Shown here: one piece after another, positions 34,320 through 44,041 of the stretch
Position numbering within the stretch: position 1 is the first letter of the stretch
Layout: each line of letters opens with the position of its first letter
The notes under the pieces: generated by a model
Told to the model about the DNA's origin: nothing
Database searches by the model: none
The model's input: the letters and a program-made list of their open reading frames with translations, nothing else
NCBI GenBank assembly: GCA_039586035.1
Contig: JBDHLD010000035.1
Span: forward strand, 1-64,000
Direction of reading: 5' to 3'
DNA length: 64,000 nucleotides
From: JBDHHQ01 sp039586035
GTDB taxonomy: Bacteria > Gemmatimonadota > Gemmatimonadetes > Longimicrobiales > Gaopeijiaceae
Translations under genes and position numbers: made by a program

Positions 34320-36687
34320 GCCCCGCTGGAAGAAGGTCGGTCGCGATCTCGGGCAGCACTGGAGTCGTACGGCGATGGTCGTGGCGGCCATCGCGGTGGG
34401 CATGATCGGTGCGGGCTCCATGCTCGACACCTGGTCGATCCTCGATCAGGGGCTGGGCCAGGGGTATCTGGCGACCAACCCCCCCTCGGCGACGTTGATC
34501 GTCGAGTCGGTCGACCCCGAGCTCGTGGCCCAGGTGGAGGGCATGACCAGCGTCGACGTGGCCCAGGCCGAGCGGCACGTGAGCGGGCGCCTGCGTGTTG
34601 GCGATGACTGGTTGCCGCTGCGGCTCTTCGCCCTCGCCGATTTCGAGGGACACCGAATCGGGCTGCTGGAGCCGGGGGCAGGAAGATGGCCGCCTGCGGA
34701 CGGGCAGCTGGTGATCGAGCAGTCGTCGTTGCCGTTCGCCCGGGTGGAGATTGGCGACGAGGTGGTCGTCGCCATCGGGGACGGTGGCCCCCGCACGCTG
34801 GCAGTCGCTGGTGAGGTAAGGGATGTCGGATTGGCGCCAGGGTGGATGGAGCACGTGGTCTACGCGTTCGTGACCCCGGTGACGCTCTCGACCCTCGGCG
34901 TCTCCGCGCAGTTAGATCGCCTCGAGATCGTGGTCGCCGGGGACCGCTTCGACGAGGACCATGTGCGTCGCGTCGCGTTCGACGTCAAAGCCCGCGTCGA
35001 GGATTCCGGACACGTCGTTCGGGACGTCTCGGTGCCCAAGCCCGGGGAGCACATCCACGCCGGTCAGATGAACTCTCTGCTTTACGTCCAGGGGGCCTTC
35101 GGAGCGCTCGCGTTCATGCTCAGTGGCTTCTTGGTCCTCAACCTCATGACCACGATACTCGCCGGTCAGGTGCGGGAGATCGGGATGATGAAGGCCGTCG
35201 GGGCGCGGACGAGCCAGGTCGCGAGCGTCTATCTCGGCTTCGCCTTGTTACTGGGGCTGTTCGCCGCCGCCGTGGCCATTCCCGTGGCCGCGGCGATCGG
35301 CCGTGCGTATGCCGCCTTCGTCGGTAACATGCTCAACTTCGACGTCAGCGCCTACAAGCCGGGGCCGGTCGTGTTCTGGCTCCAGGTGGCGCTAGGTGCG
35401 CTCCTCCCCGTCACTGCGGCGCTCGTCCCGGTGATACGAGGCGCCAGGGCGCCCGTGAGCCAGGCGCTCCGCGACTACGGCCTCGACGAGGTGAAGTTCG
35501 GCCACACCGCCGGGGACCGGCTCTTGAGCCGGGTCAGCGGACCCACCCGGCCGCTCCTCCTATCGCTCCGAAACACATTCCGCCGGCGATCGCGGTTGGC
35601 GATCACGCTGCTCGCGCTCGCCAGCGGCGGGGCGGTGCTCCTCGGCGCCCTTAATCTGCGCAGCGCGATCCGGTCGACGTTCGCGACGATGTTCGACGCC
35701 ATGGCCTTCGACCTCACGGTACGCTTCCGAGAGCCGCACTCGACGGCGAGCATCGAGACGGCGCTGGCTAAAATCCCCGACGTCGCGAGCGCCGAGGCAT
35801 GGACCACGGAACGCGCATCGTTGGTGTACGAGGACGGGACCCAGGGGAACGCGTTCCCCGTTGTCGGGCTGCCCCCGGGCAGCGGGTTGGTGGACTTCCC
35901 GGTCGCGGAGGGGCGTTGGCTCGAGGGCGCCGACGCCCGCGCCCTCGTGGTGACGCGCCAATTCGTGGAGCTGGAGCCCCGGGTTCGGGTGGGTGACGAG
36001 GTCACGCTCTCGATCTTTGGCGAAGAGTCCGACTGGCGGATCGTGGGGATGATCAACTCCTGGTCGCCGCAACCGGTGGCCTACGGGGTCCGCGACCATC
36101 TCGCCGCCGCTTCGGGCCGGCCGGGGCAGGCGAGCCGAGCCGTCATCGCAGTACGGGCTGGTGCGGACCCGGGTGCGACGTTCGACATGGTGGTTGAGTC
36201 ACTGGAAGCGAACGGGCTCGCGGTCGGCTCCGGAAGCCTCCAACAAAGCCAGCGGGCGGTGGCGGAGGACCACCTGTTGATGGTGGCCAACTTCCTGTTG
36301 ACCATGGCCTTGCTGATCCTCGTCGTGGCCGGCCTCGGCCTGGCTACGACCCTGAATCTCTCCGTCCTCGAGCGCAGGCGGGAGATCGGGGTCATGCGCG
36401 CGATCGGAGCGCGTCACCGCACCATCCACTGGATCGTTCTGGCCGAGGGCCTCTGCGTGGGCCTCCTGGGCTACGTGGTGGCCCTGCCGCTGTCGGTACC
36501 TATGAGCGCGGTGGTCGGCGACGGATTCGGACGCGTCATGTTCAAAATGCCGGTGACCTTCGCCATCTCCCCGCGAGCCTTGGCCGGCTGGCTCCTCATC
36601 GTGCTGCTGCTGTCGGCAGCGGCGAGCCTCGACGCGGCTCGTCGGGCCACGCAAACCACGACGGCGGCGGCGCTCGACTACGTGTAG
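34312..36687 (+). CDS. ABC transporter permease with two FtsX-like domains
   Basis: The 791-residue protein has an N-terminal helix (about 20-40), a periplasmic domain, three helices of a first FtsX domain (about 265-385; LSGFLVLNLMTTILAGQVRE then IGMMKAVGARTSQVASVYLG), a second helix-periplasmic pair and a final FtsX domain (about 655-780; LATTLNLSVLERRREIGVMR, AIGARHRTIHWIVLAEGLCV). Such MacB-like or duplicated permeases pump lipids, peptides or drugs from the outer leaflet. The start is TTG at 34312, overlapping the ATPase gene by eight bases with GGAGG six bases upstream. No other start fits before the first helix. Confidence 0.88.
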   Translation: MVRPRWKKVGRDLGQHWSRTAMVVAAIAVGMIGAGSMLDTWSILDQGLGQGYLATNPPSATLIVESVDPELVAQVEGMTSVDVAQAERHVSGRLRVGDDWLPLRLFALADFEGHRIGLLEPGAGRWPPADGQLVIEQSSLPFARVEIGDEVVVAIGDGGPRTLAVAGEVRDVGLAPGWMEHVVYAFVTPVTLSTLGVSAQLDRLEIVVAGDRFDEDHVRRVAFDVKARVEDSGHVVRDVSVPKPGEHIHAGQMNSLLYVQGAFGALAFMLSGFLVLNLMTTILAGQVREIGMMKAVGARTSQVASVYLGFALLLGLFAAAVAIPVAAAIGRAYAAFVGNMLNFDVSAYKPGPVVFWLQVALGALLPVTAALVPVIRGARAPVSQALRDYGLDEVKFGHTAGDRLLSRVSGPTRPLLLSLRNTFRRRSRLAITLLALASGGAVLLGALNLRSAIRSTFATMFDAMAFDLTVRFREPHSTASIETALAKIPDVASAEAWTTERASLVYEDGTQGNAFPVVGLPPGSGLVDFPVAEGRWLEGADARALVVTRQFVELEPRVRVGDEVTLSIFGEESDWRIVGMINSWSPQPVAYGVRDHLAAASGRPGQASRAVIAVRAGADPGATFDMVVESLEANGLAVGSGSLQQSQRAVAEDHLLMVANFLLTMALLILVVAGLGLATTLNLSVLERRREIGVMRAIGARHRTIHWIVLAEGLCVGLLGYVVALPLSVPMSAVVGDGFGRVMFKMPVTFAISPRALAGWLLIVLLLSAAASLDAARRATQTTTAAALDYV

Positions 36688-36730
36688 AGTTCGCGGCCCA
36701 GACTGAGGGACCCCAAGGAGGGACGACGTC

Positions 36731-36856
36731 ATGAAGCACTGGACAATAGGCAAGAAGCGACTGGCCGGCGTGGTGCTGGCCGTCGTGCTCGGGTACGTCC
36801 TGTACCTCGGTGCTACGCGGCTCTGGGCTGTGGTCCTGGAGATGCACCACCTCTAG
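36731..36856 (+). CDS. 41-residue single-helix membrane protein in the ABC operon
   Basis: A short frame preceded by a very strong SD (AAGGAGG at 36715-36721) encodes a basic N-terminus (MKHWTIGKKR), one hydrophobic helix (LAGVVLAVVLGYVLYLGATR, about residues 11-30) and a short tail WAVVLEMHHL. It begins 43 bases after the permease stop on the same strand, so it is probably co-transcribed. I do not recognise the family. Its size and topology fit a small accessory subunit of the transporter or a regulator of its stability; that is inference. Confidence 0.6.
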   Translation: MKHWTIGKKRLAGVVLAVVLGYVLYLGATRLWAVVLEMHHL

Positions 36857-37064
36857 CCGCCGACGCGCTTCGAGCCGTCTCCTCGAGAGGGGACGCCCCA
36901 TCGTCAGGAGCATGCGAGCCACCGGTCCGGTTGAGAACATCGCCCTCTTCGACCAGAATCACGAGCTGACGAAGCTTCGCGTCGGTTGCGGCGGGGTTCG
37001 ATCGGCGAGCTTCACAGACAGATGACTCTGCGGCGACCCGCGCGCAGTGGAGGAGAGAAGCCAA

Positions 37065-38105
37065 ATGGAATACCGAGTGCTCGGCCAAACCGGCGTGAGG
37101 GTATCTGCCTTGGCCTTGGGCACGGCGAATTTCGCTGACCCGACCCCCGAGGACGAAGCCAAGCAGATCCTGGAGCGGGCGATCGACGCCGGCGTCAATC
37201 TGATCGACACCGGTGACAGCTACGGCAAGGGAGAGGCAGAACGGATCATCGGTCGGGCTCTGCGGAAGAGCGGGCTGCGCAAGCACGTCCTGCTCACCAC
37301 CAAGGTCTTCCCGCCGACCGGGCCCGGACCCAACGACCGCGGCAGTTCGAGGCTGCACATCCTGCGAGCTTGCGAGGAGTCCCTCGAACGACTTCAGACG
37401 GACTACATCGACGTATACTTCATCCACCGATTCGATCCTGATACCCATCAGGAGGAGACGCTCGCCGCGCTCGACGATCTCGTTCGGTCGGGTAGGGTCC
37501 GCTACGTGGCCTGCTCCACGCACCCCGCCTGGCGGGTGATGGAGGCGCTGGCCATCAGCGATCGACGGGGATACGCCCGCTACTGCTGCGAGCAGCCTCC
37601 GTACAACTTGCTCGACCGGCGCATAGAGAACGAGCTGATCCCCCTTTGCCTGGAGCACGGCCTGGGCGTGATCCCATGGTCCCCCATTGCCCAGGGGGTG
37701 CTCGCCGGCCGCTACGCGAATGCAACGGCGTATCCCGACGGCTCGAGGGCGGCCAACAGGGGCGGGATCTACGCCGAACGGATCAACCAACCTGGGATCG
37801 AGGTTGGCAAGCGGTTCGTGGCCCTCGCCAACGAGGCTGGAATCCCGCCGGTTCAGCTCGCTGTCTTGTGGGTGAAGGACCAGCCAGGTGTCACGGCCCC
37901 CATCGTCGGCCCCCGTACGCTTGGCCACCTCGACGACTTCTTGCCGGTCGGCGACATGCGGTTGAGCGACGACGTGCGTAAGGCGTGCGACGAGCTGGTC
38001 CCCCCGGGCACGATGGTCGCCAACTTCCACAACTCAGCGGGGTGGGGGGCGCAGAGCCGGACGCTCGGTGTGGCTGACAGGGGGACCGTTCCGCCAGCAT
38101 CCTAG
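37065..38105 (+). CDS. aldo/keto reductase
   Basis: The 346-residue protein is a full (beta/alpha)8 aldo/keto reductase: YRVLGQTGVRVSALALGTAN, catalytic Tyr in LIDTGDSYGKGEAERIIGRA, Lys in VLLTTKVFPP, His in IDVYFIHRFDPDT, and the NADP-binding C-terminal region (VIPWSPIAQGVLAGRY, APIVGPRTLGHLDDFL). It resembles the YajO/Kv-beta-like branch. It would reduce an aldehyde or ketone with NADPH in the cytoplasm. GGAGGAG lies upstream of the ATG. Its end overlaps the convergent K+ channel gene by four bases. Confidence 0.92.
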   Translation: MEYRVLGQTGVRVSALALGTANFADPTPEDEAKQILERAIDAGVNLIDTGDSYGKGEAERIIGRALRKSGLRKHVLLTTKVFPPTGPGPNDRGSSRLHILRACEESLERLQTDYIDVYFIHRFDPDTHQEETLAALDDLVRSGRVRYVACSTHPAWRVMEALAISDRRGYARYCCEQPPYNLLDRRIENELIPLCLEHGLGVIPWSPIAQGVLAGRYANATAYPDGSRAANRGGIYAERINQPGIEVGKRFVALANEAGIPPVQLAVLWVKDQPGVTAPIVGPRTLGHLDDFLPVGDMRLSDDVRKACDELVPPGTMVANFHNSAGWGAQSRTLGVADRGTVPPAS

Positions 38106-39805
38106 CCGTAGACTTTCCGGAATCGCTCCCGCTCGTCCGCGCTGCCCAGCGCGACGAGCGCCGATCCCCTGGTCAACCGTCGGTCAGGCTGCGGATTCGC
38201 CAGGATCTTGCCGTCCTCCTGGACCGCGACCACCTGCAGGCCGGTGCGGGCTCCGATCCCCGCCTCCCTCAGGGTCTTGTTCGCCAGCGATGCGGGGACG
38301 GGCACGGAAAACAGATCCGCGCCTTCGCCCAGGATCACCAGCTCTCGCCCCTGCACGATGGAGAATACCGTCTGCACGCCGAACGAGGCGTAGCTGAGGA
38401 CGAAATCCGCCCCGGCGCGGCGCACCGCCTCGACGTTGCGCTGGTGAGTCACTCGCGTGAGGATCCGGGCCTCGGGGTTGAGCCGACGACAGTAGACGGT
38501 CAGGTAGATGTTCATCGCGTCGTCATGAGTCGTCAGAAGGACCGACGGTGCCTCCGCGATCCCCGCCAGGTCCAGAACCTCTCGGTCGGCAGCATCCCCC
38601 AGGAAGAGCCGGTCCGGAATCCCCGTGAGCTTGGGTTCGAGCTCCCGGTTGCGTTCCACGATGTGCACCGGGACCCCTTTTCGCTTCAGGCCCTGCGCCG
38701 CGGCCCGCCCCACCTTGCCGCCTCCGATGATGAGCACCGGATTGGGATTGGCGTCGTAGATCGCGAGCACCTCGTTGAGCTCCTCGATCTGCTCGGGCGT
38801 CCCGATCGCCACCGGCACGCACAGCGGGCTCAGCTCGAGCTCGGGTCGGGCTGGGTGCAGCCGACCGTGGTCGGAAACGGCGACGATAGACACGCCGAGG
38901 TGCTCCCTGAGCCGAGTCTCCCGGACGGTCCGCCCCTGCATCGGCGTGTTGTGGACCGGGAATTCGGCCAGCACCAGGTCGTAGAACTTCCCGATCACGT
39001 TCGCGTGAGCAGTGCCGGCGCTCACCCGGTTGGACAGGTGCTCACCCAACTTCCGCTTGAGAGGCAGGACGTGCGAGGCGCCGCTCAGCTCGAGGACGTC
39101 GATGGAGTCGTCGGACTCAGCGACCGTCACGACCGGCACCGATTCGCTCAAGGCCCGCACGGTCAGGACGATATTCGAGTTCACGGTGTCGGACGCGTTT
39201 GCCAGCACGAGTCGGGCCCGCTCGACGCCCGCCAACCGGTACGTTTCGACCGAGTCGACGTCTCCCCACATCACGGGTAGCCCCACGTCCTGCATCCGCA
39301 TCGCGAGCTCGGCGTCGGGTTCGAGCACGTAGGCCCGCACTCCGGCGAGCTCCAGGCGGTGGACGAGTCCGACGGCGATGGCATCGTGGGCGCAGATCAG
39401 GACGTGGTCCCGGACGGCGGCGGGAACACGCTGCAGAGCCCGAATCCGGCTCCGTCCCCGCTGTTCGAGCCACGGAGCATAGACGTACCGGATGAAGAGG
39501 AAGGGCAGGATGATGAGAAGCAGGAGGACGCCGCTCAACAGCACCACCGTGCTGAAGGCTCGACCGAGATCGCTCTCGAACGTGATGTCGCCGAACCCGA
39601 GGGTGCTCATGACGGTGAGCGCCCAGTAGACACCGGTGAACCACGAGTGGTCTTGGCCCTCCCACGCCATGATCACGTGGAAGAGCCAGCCGTACAGAAG
39701 CACGACCGCGATCAACAGGGCGATGTACCGCGCGAACGGCAACAGCTGCCGCCGCAGGTTGCGGCCGGACAGAAGCGCGGCCAGTTGTGAGCCAACGGTC
39801 TTCAT
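38102..39805 (-). CDS. potassium channel with two RCK/TrkA-N domains
   Basis: The 567-residue protein has two membrane helices flanking a pore loop with the filter TLGFGDIT (VMSTLGFGDITFESDLGRAF), the TVGFGD-like form of bacterial K+ channels. Two NAD-binding RCK domains follow (VRDHVLICAHDAIAVGLVHR and NPVLIIGGGKVGRAAAQGLK), each with a Rossmann start, and a TrkA-C domain near the end (FSVPVPASLANKTLREAGIG). The second Rossmann motif keeps GGGKVG, while the first (CAHDAIA) is degenerate, so only one may bind nucleotide. Convergent overlap of four bases with the aldo/keto reductase. Confidence 0.9.
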   Translation of the reverse strand: MKTVGSQLAALLSGRNLRRQLLPFARYIALLIAVVLLYGWLFHVIMAWEGQDHSWFTGVYWALTVMSTLGFGDITFESDLGRAFSTVVLLSGVLLLLIILPFLFIRYVYAPWLEQRGRSRIRALQRVPAAVRDHVLICAHDAIAVGLVHRLELAGVRAYVLEPDAELAMRMQDVGLPVMWGDVDSVETYRLAGVERARLVLANASDTVNSNIVLTVRALSESVPVVTVAESDDSIDVLELSGASHVLPLKRKLGEHLSNRVSAGTAHANVIGKFYDLVLAEFPVHNTPMQGRTVRETRLREHLGVSIVAVSDHGRLHPARPELELSPLCVPVAIGTPEQIEELNEVLAIYDANPNPVLIIGGGKVGRAAAQGLKRKGVPVHIVERNRELEPKLTGIPDRLFLGDAADREVLDLAGIAEAPSVLLTTHDDAMNIYLTVYCRRLNPEARILTRVTHQRNVEAVRRAGADFVLSYASFGVQTVFSIVQGRELVILGEGADLFSVPVPASLANKTLREAGIGARTGLQVVAVQEDGKILANPQPDRRLTRGSALVALGSADERERFRKVYG

Positions 39806-39937
39806 GTCGGAATGGTAGCGCCCGAGAGGCTCGCGCGCCTCACCCGTGTTCGGAGCCGAAGCCGCTGGGGGCGTCTGGCGAGGGCTCGGGTAGCGGGTTC
39901 GACACCTGGTGAAGCGGCTGCGCCGCCGGCACGAACC

Positions 39938-41266
39938 TCAAGCGGACCGCAGCACCCGGCGCCAACGGCTCGGATCAGCCACGTATCCCGGGAAGACCCC
40001 TTCCAGATCCTCCGCACCCAGGTGGCCGTAGGCGATCTCCGCGAACACGTCCCGGAAGTCCGTGGTCAGCGCGAGGTCGCGTCCTTCATGGAGCTGCTCC
40101 TTCTCCAACCCGGGCCAGTCCCCCAGGACCCGTCCGCCGTCCACGCCTCCGCCCATGACGAACATCACGTTGGCGTGACCATGATCGGTGCCCCCCGAGC
40201 CGTTCTCCGCCACCGTGCGTCCGAACTCCGACATGGTGAGGATGACGACGTCTTCCATGCCGTCGCCCAGGTCGGCGTAGAGTGCCTCGATGCCCCGGGC
40301 GAGCTCGGTCAACCGCCCCGCCAGCTGACCCTGGACGCCGCCCTGACCGACGTGCGTGTCCCAGCCTCCGAGATCGGCGAACGCGACCTCCAGGCCCACG
40401 TCGGCCTTGATCAGCTGAGCGATCTGTCGGAGCGCGCGGCCGAAGTCGCCGTTGGGGTACTCGGCGCCCGCTGCCGGGGTGTATCGCCCCGGGTCCAGTC
40501 CTTCGAGCACGGCGACCGCCTCGAACGCTTCGTCAGCGGCGGCGCTCACGGCATCTCCCCGGTCCGTCCGGTACAGCCGGCGGAAGGCCGCATCCAGCCC
40601 ACCTGCCACGCCGAAGCTGTCCAGGTCGGGGATGGCCAGGGCGGGGTGTGCACCCGACAGCGCGCGGGGAAGAGAGGACGCCATGGCGATCCCCCTCAGC
40701 GCGTCGAGACCCGAAGCCATCCCCACCTGGCCGGTGGCGTGATCGGCGGCATGGGCCGCTCCGTCGGCAAGGGTCCTGCCGTCGCACCGCTCGCAGCGCG
40801 TGCCCTGCAGCACACGGTTGAGCCAGCCGTCCTCTGTGGACTTTACACCAGGCGTGCCCGTTTCCATGAAGTCCTGCGCGTCGAAGTGGGACCGGGTGGG
40901 ATGGGGCGACCCCACGGCCTGGACGACTGCCAACTCACCCCGACCGTATAGCCCGTGCAGCGGTGCGAGCGCCGGGTGCAATCCGAAGAAGCCGTCCAGG
41001 TCCAGGGCGACGCCCTCGGCACCGCCACCCCGGGGCGCGGCAATCGCGATGCCGCGACGCATGCGGTAATACGCTTCCTCGCCGAAGGGCACGACCATGC
41101 TCAGCCCGTCCGCGGCGCCACGCTGGAAGATGCAGATGAGGGTCTTCCTGCCGGTGGGCCGTCCGACCCCCGCCGTCAACGGCCGTAGGACGAAGTCCGG
41201 CGGCAACCCCAGGGCGAGCAACGCCATAGCGCCCTGTTTCACGAAGACTCTGCGTCCGATCACCAT
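39938..41266 (-). CDS. DUF1501 protein, Tat-exported
   Basis: The 442-residue protein starts with a twin-arginine signal (MVIGRRVFVKQGAMALLALG) and matches DUF1501: TLICIFQRGAADGLSMVVPF, LHGLYGRGELAVVQAVGSPH then PTRSHFDAQDFMETG, WDTHVGQGGVQGQLAGRLTE, VILTMSEFGRTVAENGSGGT-DHGHANVMFVMGG. The family has an alkaline-phosphatase/sulfatase-like fold with His/Asp metal ligands and is often found with DUF1800, as here. Its biochemical role is unknown. AGAGGAG precedes the ATG. It is downstream of the DUF1800 gene with a 59-base gap, so the two form one operon. Confidence 0.88.
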   Translation of the reverse strand: MVIGRRVFVKQGAMALLALGLPPDFVLRPLTAGVGRPTGRKTLICIFQRGAADGLSMVVPFGEEAYYRMRRGIAIAAPRGGGAEGVALDLDGFFGLHPALAPLHGLYGRGELAVVQAVGSPHPTRSHFDAQDFMETGTPGVKSTEDGWLNRVLQGTRCERCDGRTLADGAAHAADHATGQVGMASGLDALRGIAMASSLPRALSGAHPALAIPDLDSFGVAGGLDAAFRRLYRTDRGDAVSAAADEAFEAVAVLEGLDPGRYTPAAGAEYPNGDFGRALRQIAQLIKADVGLEVAFADLGGWDTHVGQGGVQGQLAGRLTELARGIEALYADLGDGMEDVVILTMSEFGRTVAENGSGGTDHGHANVMFVMGGGVDGGRVLGDWPGLEKEQLHEGRDLALTTDFRDVFAEIAYGHLGAEDLEGVFPGYVADPSRWRRVLRSA

Positions 41267-41325
41267 CGTTCTCTCCTCTATTCCTACCCGCTGTCGTCGT
41301 GGCACGGGCACGTACGGCAGCTCAG

Positions 41326-43170
41326 TCAGTGCGTTTGAAACTCCGGCGACCCCAGGATCAGTCCCAGCGCCCGCATGGCGGCCTGCCGGTCGGAGCCGGG
41401 CGGGTCGCGCTCGAGGTCTTCCCGAATCACGGCGAGCAGCTCGGTGGTGTCCGTTCCGGGGAGCATCACGGCGGCCAAACCGTCCAGCGCCGTGGGTCCC
41501 ACGGCCCCGGCGGCCGCCAAGAGCGACGCCCCGTCGGGCCGTACGCCGCGAAGGCTTCCCGAAGCCAGCGCGGTGGAGAAGTTCATGCGGTTCAACATGG
41601 CGCCACCGGACACCCAACCCCCGCTGGCCTCGTCGTACCCCGTGGGGGCTTCGGCCAGATAGGGAGCCTGTTCCAGCGAGCGGAGGGTCTCGATGAGCGA
41701 CCGTGGATTCAGGATCTCGGCGCCTGTGGCCCGCAACGCGCTCGCCGCCAGGATCACAGGAGACTTGATCCGGGATCCCATGTGCTCGGGCGCGTAGAAC
41801 TCATGGGCCGTGAACAGAGACCGCGTCACTTCCCGCAAGTCGCCACCGGTGTCCAGGAACACCTGGGTCAGGTGCTCGACCAGGGCCTCCGGCGGGTCGT
41901 CGGCCACGAAGCGGGTTACCATCTGGGTGGCGATGTGCCGCGCCGTGGACGGGTGCGTAGCGAGCATCTCGAGCACTTGGCGACCCTCGTCTTGCCCGCC
42001 GCCTTGGAAGCGGCGTCCGAGGATCGTCTTCTCGCCCTTGTCGTGAACCTCGCTCCGGTAGACGAAGCCGTAATCGCCGTCTCGCTGCTCCCGGCCTGCG
42101 CCGCCACCCTGCCGGTCCCGAGCACCTCGCCCGTTCCGCGGCATCTGGAGCGTCCATCCCGTGAAGGCTCGGGCTACGTCGACGACGTCGTCCTGGGTGT
42201 ACCCTCCGTCCACTCCCAGCGTGTGCAGCTCCAGCAGCTCGCGGGCATAGTTCTCGTTCAGGCCGGGCAGTCGAGCCAGACGCTCGTTCAGAGCCGACTG
42301 ATCCATGGACCCACGTCCTCCGAACGGCCGACCCCGCTGCGGGTTCCCGTTCGGCCGAATCGGGAACGTGACGCCGATTCCACCGCGTCCATCCCGTCCG
42401 CGGGTGCGCTGTGGGCGAGGCGCGGAACCGCTCCGGCTCCGACGCGACATCTCCTGCTGCGCCCGCGTCACTCTCTCCCGGATGGCGGCCGTGTCCGGTG
42501 CCATGCTTCGCCAGTTGTCCAGGTAGAAGAGCATGGCGGGGTGAGAGGCGGTGGCCACGAGCATGTCCTCGAAGCTGCCGAAGACGTGGGGCCGGATGGC
42601 GCTCCGCTCGTAGTCGGCCACCAGCCACCGGGAGGCGCCCTTGCCCCAGAAGACGTTGAAGTGGTCGAACCAGAAATCCGTCATCACCTGTTCGAGCTGC
42701 CGCTCGGAGAACGCGGCCCTGGTCAGCTTGGCCGCGGTCATCTCTCCAAGGACGCGGCCCGGCGCCTTTTCGGTGAGCTCGCGTCGGAGTCGGCGGCGCT
42801 CTTCGTCACGGAGTGACGTGCTGTCCTGCAATCGGACCCGCAGGGCCTGGAGCTGCTGCGGAGGCGGGTAGGTCGAGAACAGCTCGTCCAGCCCCATCTC
42901 GACGGAGGGGTAGCGCTGGGCTACCCGACTCTCGATGGGGTCGTCGATCTGCTCCGGACGAAGCTGTTCCTCGAGCCACGCCTCGACGCCCATGGCCGTG
43001 ACCCGTTCCACATCCTGTGGACGGACGCCGAACGTGGCACGGTTGAGCAGGTGCACGGTTCGCCGCTCCACGGACGGGCCGGGGTCCGCCACCTGGCAAT
43101 GGGCTGGATGGGCCCAGGCCAACGCGATGAGCGCGGCGGCGGGTGAGATGGGAAAGCTGAGTCTGTGCAT
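41326..43170 (-). CDS. DUF1800 protein, exported
   Basis: The 614-residue protein has a signal peptide (MHRLSFPISPAAALIALAWAHPAHCQ) and DUF1800 landmarks: VHLLNRATFGVRPQDVERVT, MTDFWFDHFNVFWGKGASRW, LNENYARELLELHTLGVDGG, YTQDDVVDVARAFTGWTL, FVADDPPEALVEHLTQVFLD. A low-complexity Arg/Gly-rich insert lies at about residues 245-300. DUF1800/DUF1501 pairs are common in Planctomycetota, Gemmatimonadota and others; function is not established, though a role in handling envelope or extracellular polymers has been suggested by context. First gene of the pair, leftward. Confidence 0.88.
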   Translation of the reverse strand: MHRLSFPISPAAALIALAWAHPAHCQVADPGPSVERRTVHLLNRATFGVRPQDVERVTAMGVEAWLEEQLRPEQIDDPIESRVAQRYPSVEMGLDELFSTYPPPQQLQALRVRLQDSTSLRDEERRRLRRELTEKAPGRVLGEMTAAKLTRAAFSERQLEQVMTDFWFDHFNVFWGKGASRWLVADYERSAIRPHVFGSFEDMLVATASHPAMLFYLDNWRSMAPDTAAIRERVTRAQQEMSRRSRSGSAPRPQRTRGRDGRGGIGVTFPIRPNGNPQRGRPFGGRGSMDQSALNERLARLPGLNENYARELLELHTLGVDGGYTQDDVVDVARAFTGWTLQMPRNGRGARDRQGGGAGREQRDGDYGFVYRSEVHDKGEKTILGRRFQGGGQDEGRQVLEMLATHPSTARHIATQMVTRFVADDPPEALVEHLTQVFLDTGGDLREVTRSLFTAHEFYAPEHMGSRIKSPVILAASALRATGAEILNPRSLIETLRSLEQAPYLAEAPTGYDEASGGWVSGGAMLNRMNFSTALASGSLRGVRPDGASLLAAAGAVGPTALDGLAAVMLPGTDTTELLAVIREDLERDPPGSDRQAAMRALGLILGSPEFQTH

Positions 43171-43374
43171 GGGGCCACCTCGGTATCTCTAGCAACCTCA
43201 GCCCGTTTGATGCACCACCGACCGAAACGTTAAGTCGGCTGAGGGGTTTGTAGTTGGCCCTGGCGAGACCCGGGTCACGACGTGAGATTTGGGAGCCCCA
43301 GACCTCGCCGCCCAACCCACGGGACGTTGTCCCCGGGACCCGGGCGCCATTCCACCCCACACTCCGATAGATAC

Positions 43375-43917
43375 GTGAAGTCCAAGATCACCACCCTCTC
43401 GGTCACGCTCGTCGTGATTCTGCTGTTGGACATCGTGACCAAGCGGTGGGCGCTCGAGGCCCTGGCCAACGGCAACAGGATCGATCTGTTGGGTGGGCTC
43501 GTGCCTCTGACGCTCGCCTTCAATCAGGGAGCGGCCTTCGGCATCGAGATCGGCAACGATCCGCGCATGTTCTTCATCCCCATCACGATCGTCGCCTTGG
43601 GTCTGCTGGGCACGCTGCTGGTGCAGGCCGAGGACGGCGACAACCTTCGGATCTACTCGGTGTCGCTCGTGATGGCGGGCGCATTGGGCAACTTGATCGA
43701 TCGCGTTCGATGGGACCGCGGCGTGGTGGACTTCATTGGCCCCGTCGATCTGGGCTTCATGGACTGGCCCATCTTCAACGTCGCCGACATGGCGATCTCG
43801 TGCGGTGCGGTGATGCTCGCCATCAGCTTCTGGTTGGAGGAGCGCGCCCACAAGAGGGCCATGAGCCAGGAGGTCGAAGGCTCCTTGGCGGACTCGACGC
43901 CGTCCTCGGCCCCGTAG
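43375..43917 (+). CDS. lspA: lipoprotein signal peptidase (signal peptidase II)
   Basis: The 180-residue aspartic protease removes signal peptides from diacylglyceryl-prolipoproteins. Four membrane helices are visible, and the catalytic aspartates are Asp109 in MAGALGNLIDRV and Asp138 in WPIFNVADMAISCG; FNQGAAFGI is the family's conserved loop. An acidic C-terminal tail of about 25 residues follows. The GTG at 43375 gives a protein of usual length; the longer frame has no membrane sense upstream. The window's several lipoproteins (for example at 10441, 31709, 49553) are its substrates. Confidence 0.93.
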   Translation: MKSKITTLSVTLVVILLLDIVTKRWALEALANGNRIDLLGGLVPLTLAFNQGAAFGIEIGNDPRMFFIPITIVALGLLGTLLVQAEDGDNLRIYSVSLVMAGALGNLIDRVRWDRGVVDFIGPVDLGFMDWPIFNVADMAISCGAVMLAISFWLEERAHKRAMSQEVEGSLADSTPSSAP

Positions 43918-43982
43918 GTCCTCCGCCCCGTAACTCAGCCGGCCCGCAGGTCAGGCGGGAAGCTGGCCAACCGGAACGGAAA

Positions 43983-44022
43983 CCGGGCCCGGAGCGGAGT
44001 GCCCCGGACCCGGCGTGTCCTA
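43983..44022. terminator. possible bidirectional terminator between lspA and glnA
   Basis: CCGGGCCCGGAGC (43983-43995) can pair with GCCCCGGACCCGG further right, with two mismatches. It lies between the converging ends of lspA and glnA. There is no T-run, so it may stop transcription poorly. Confidence 0.3.
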
Positions 44023-44041
44023 CCTGCAGACGCGGCGCCGC

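Noticed and set aside
36810..37025. 71-residue frame after the small membrane protein
   Set aside because: It overlaps the 41-residue gene, has no SD, and its sequence looks random.
39806..39937. tRNA-like GGGTTCGACACC string
   Set aside because: No stem partners for acceptor or anticodon arms.
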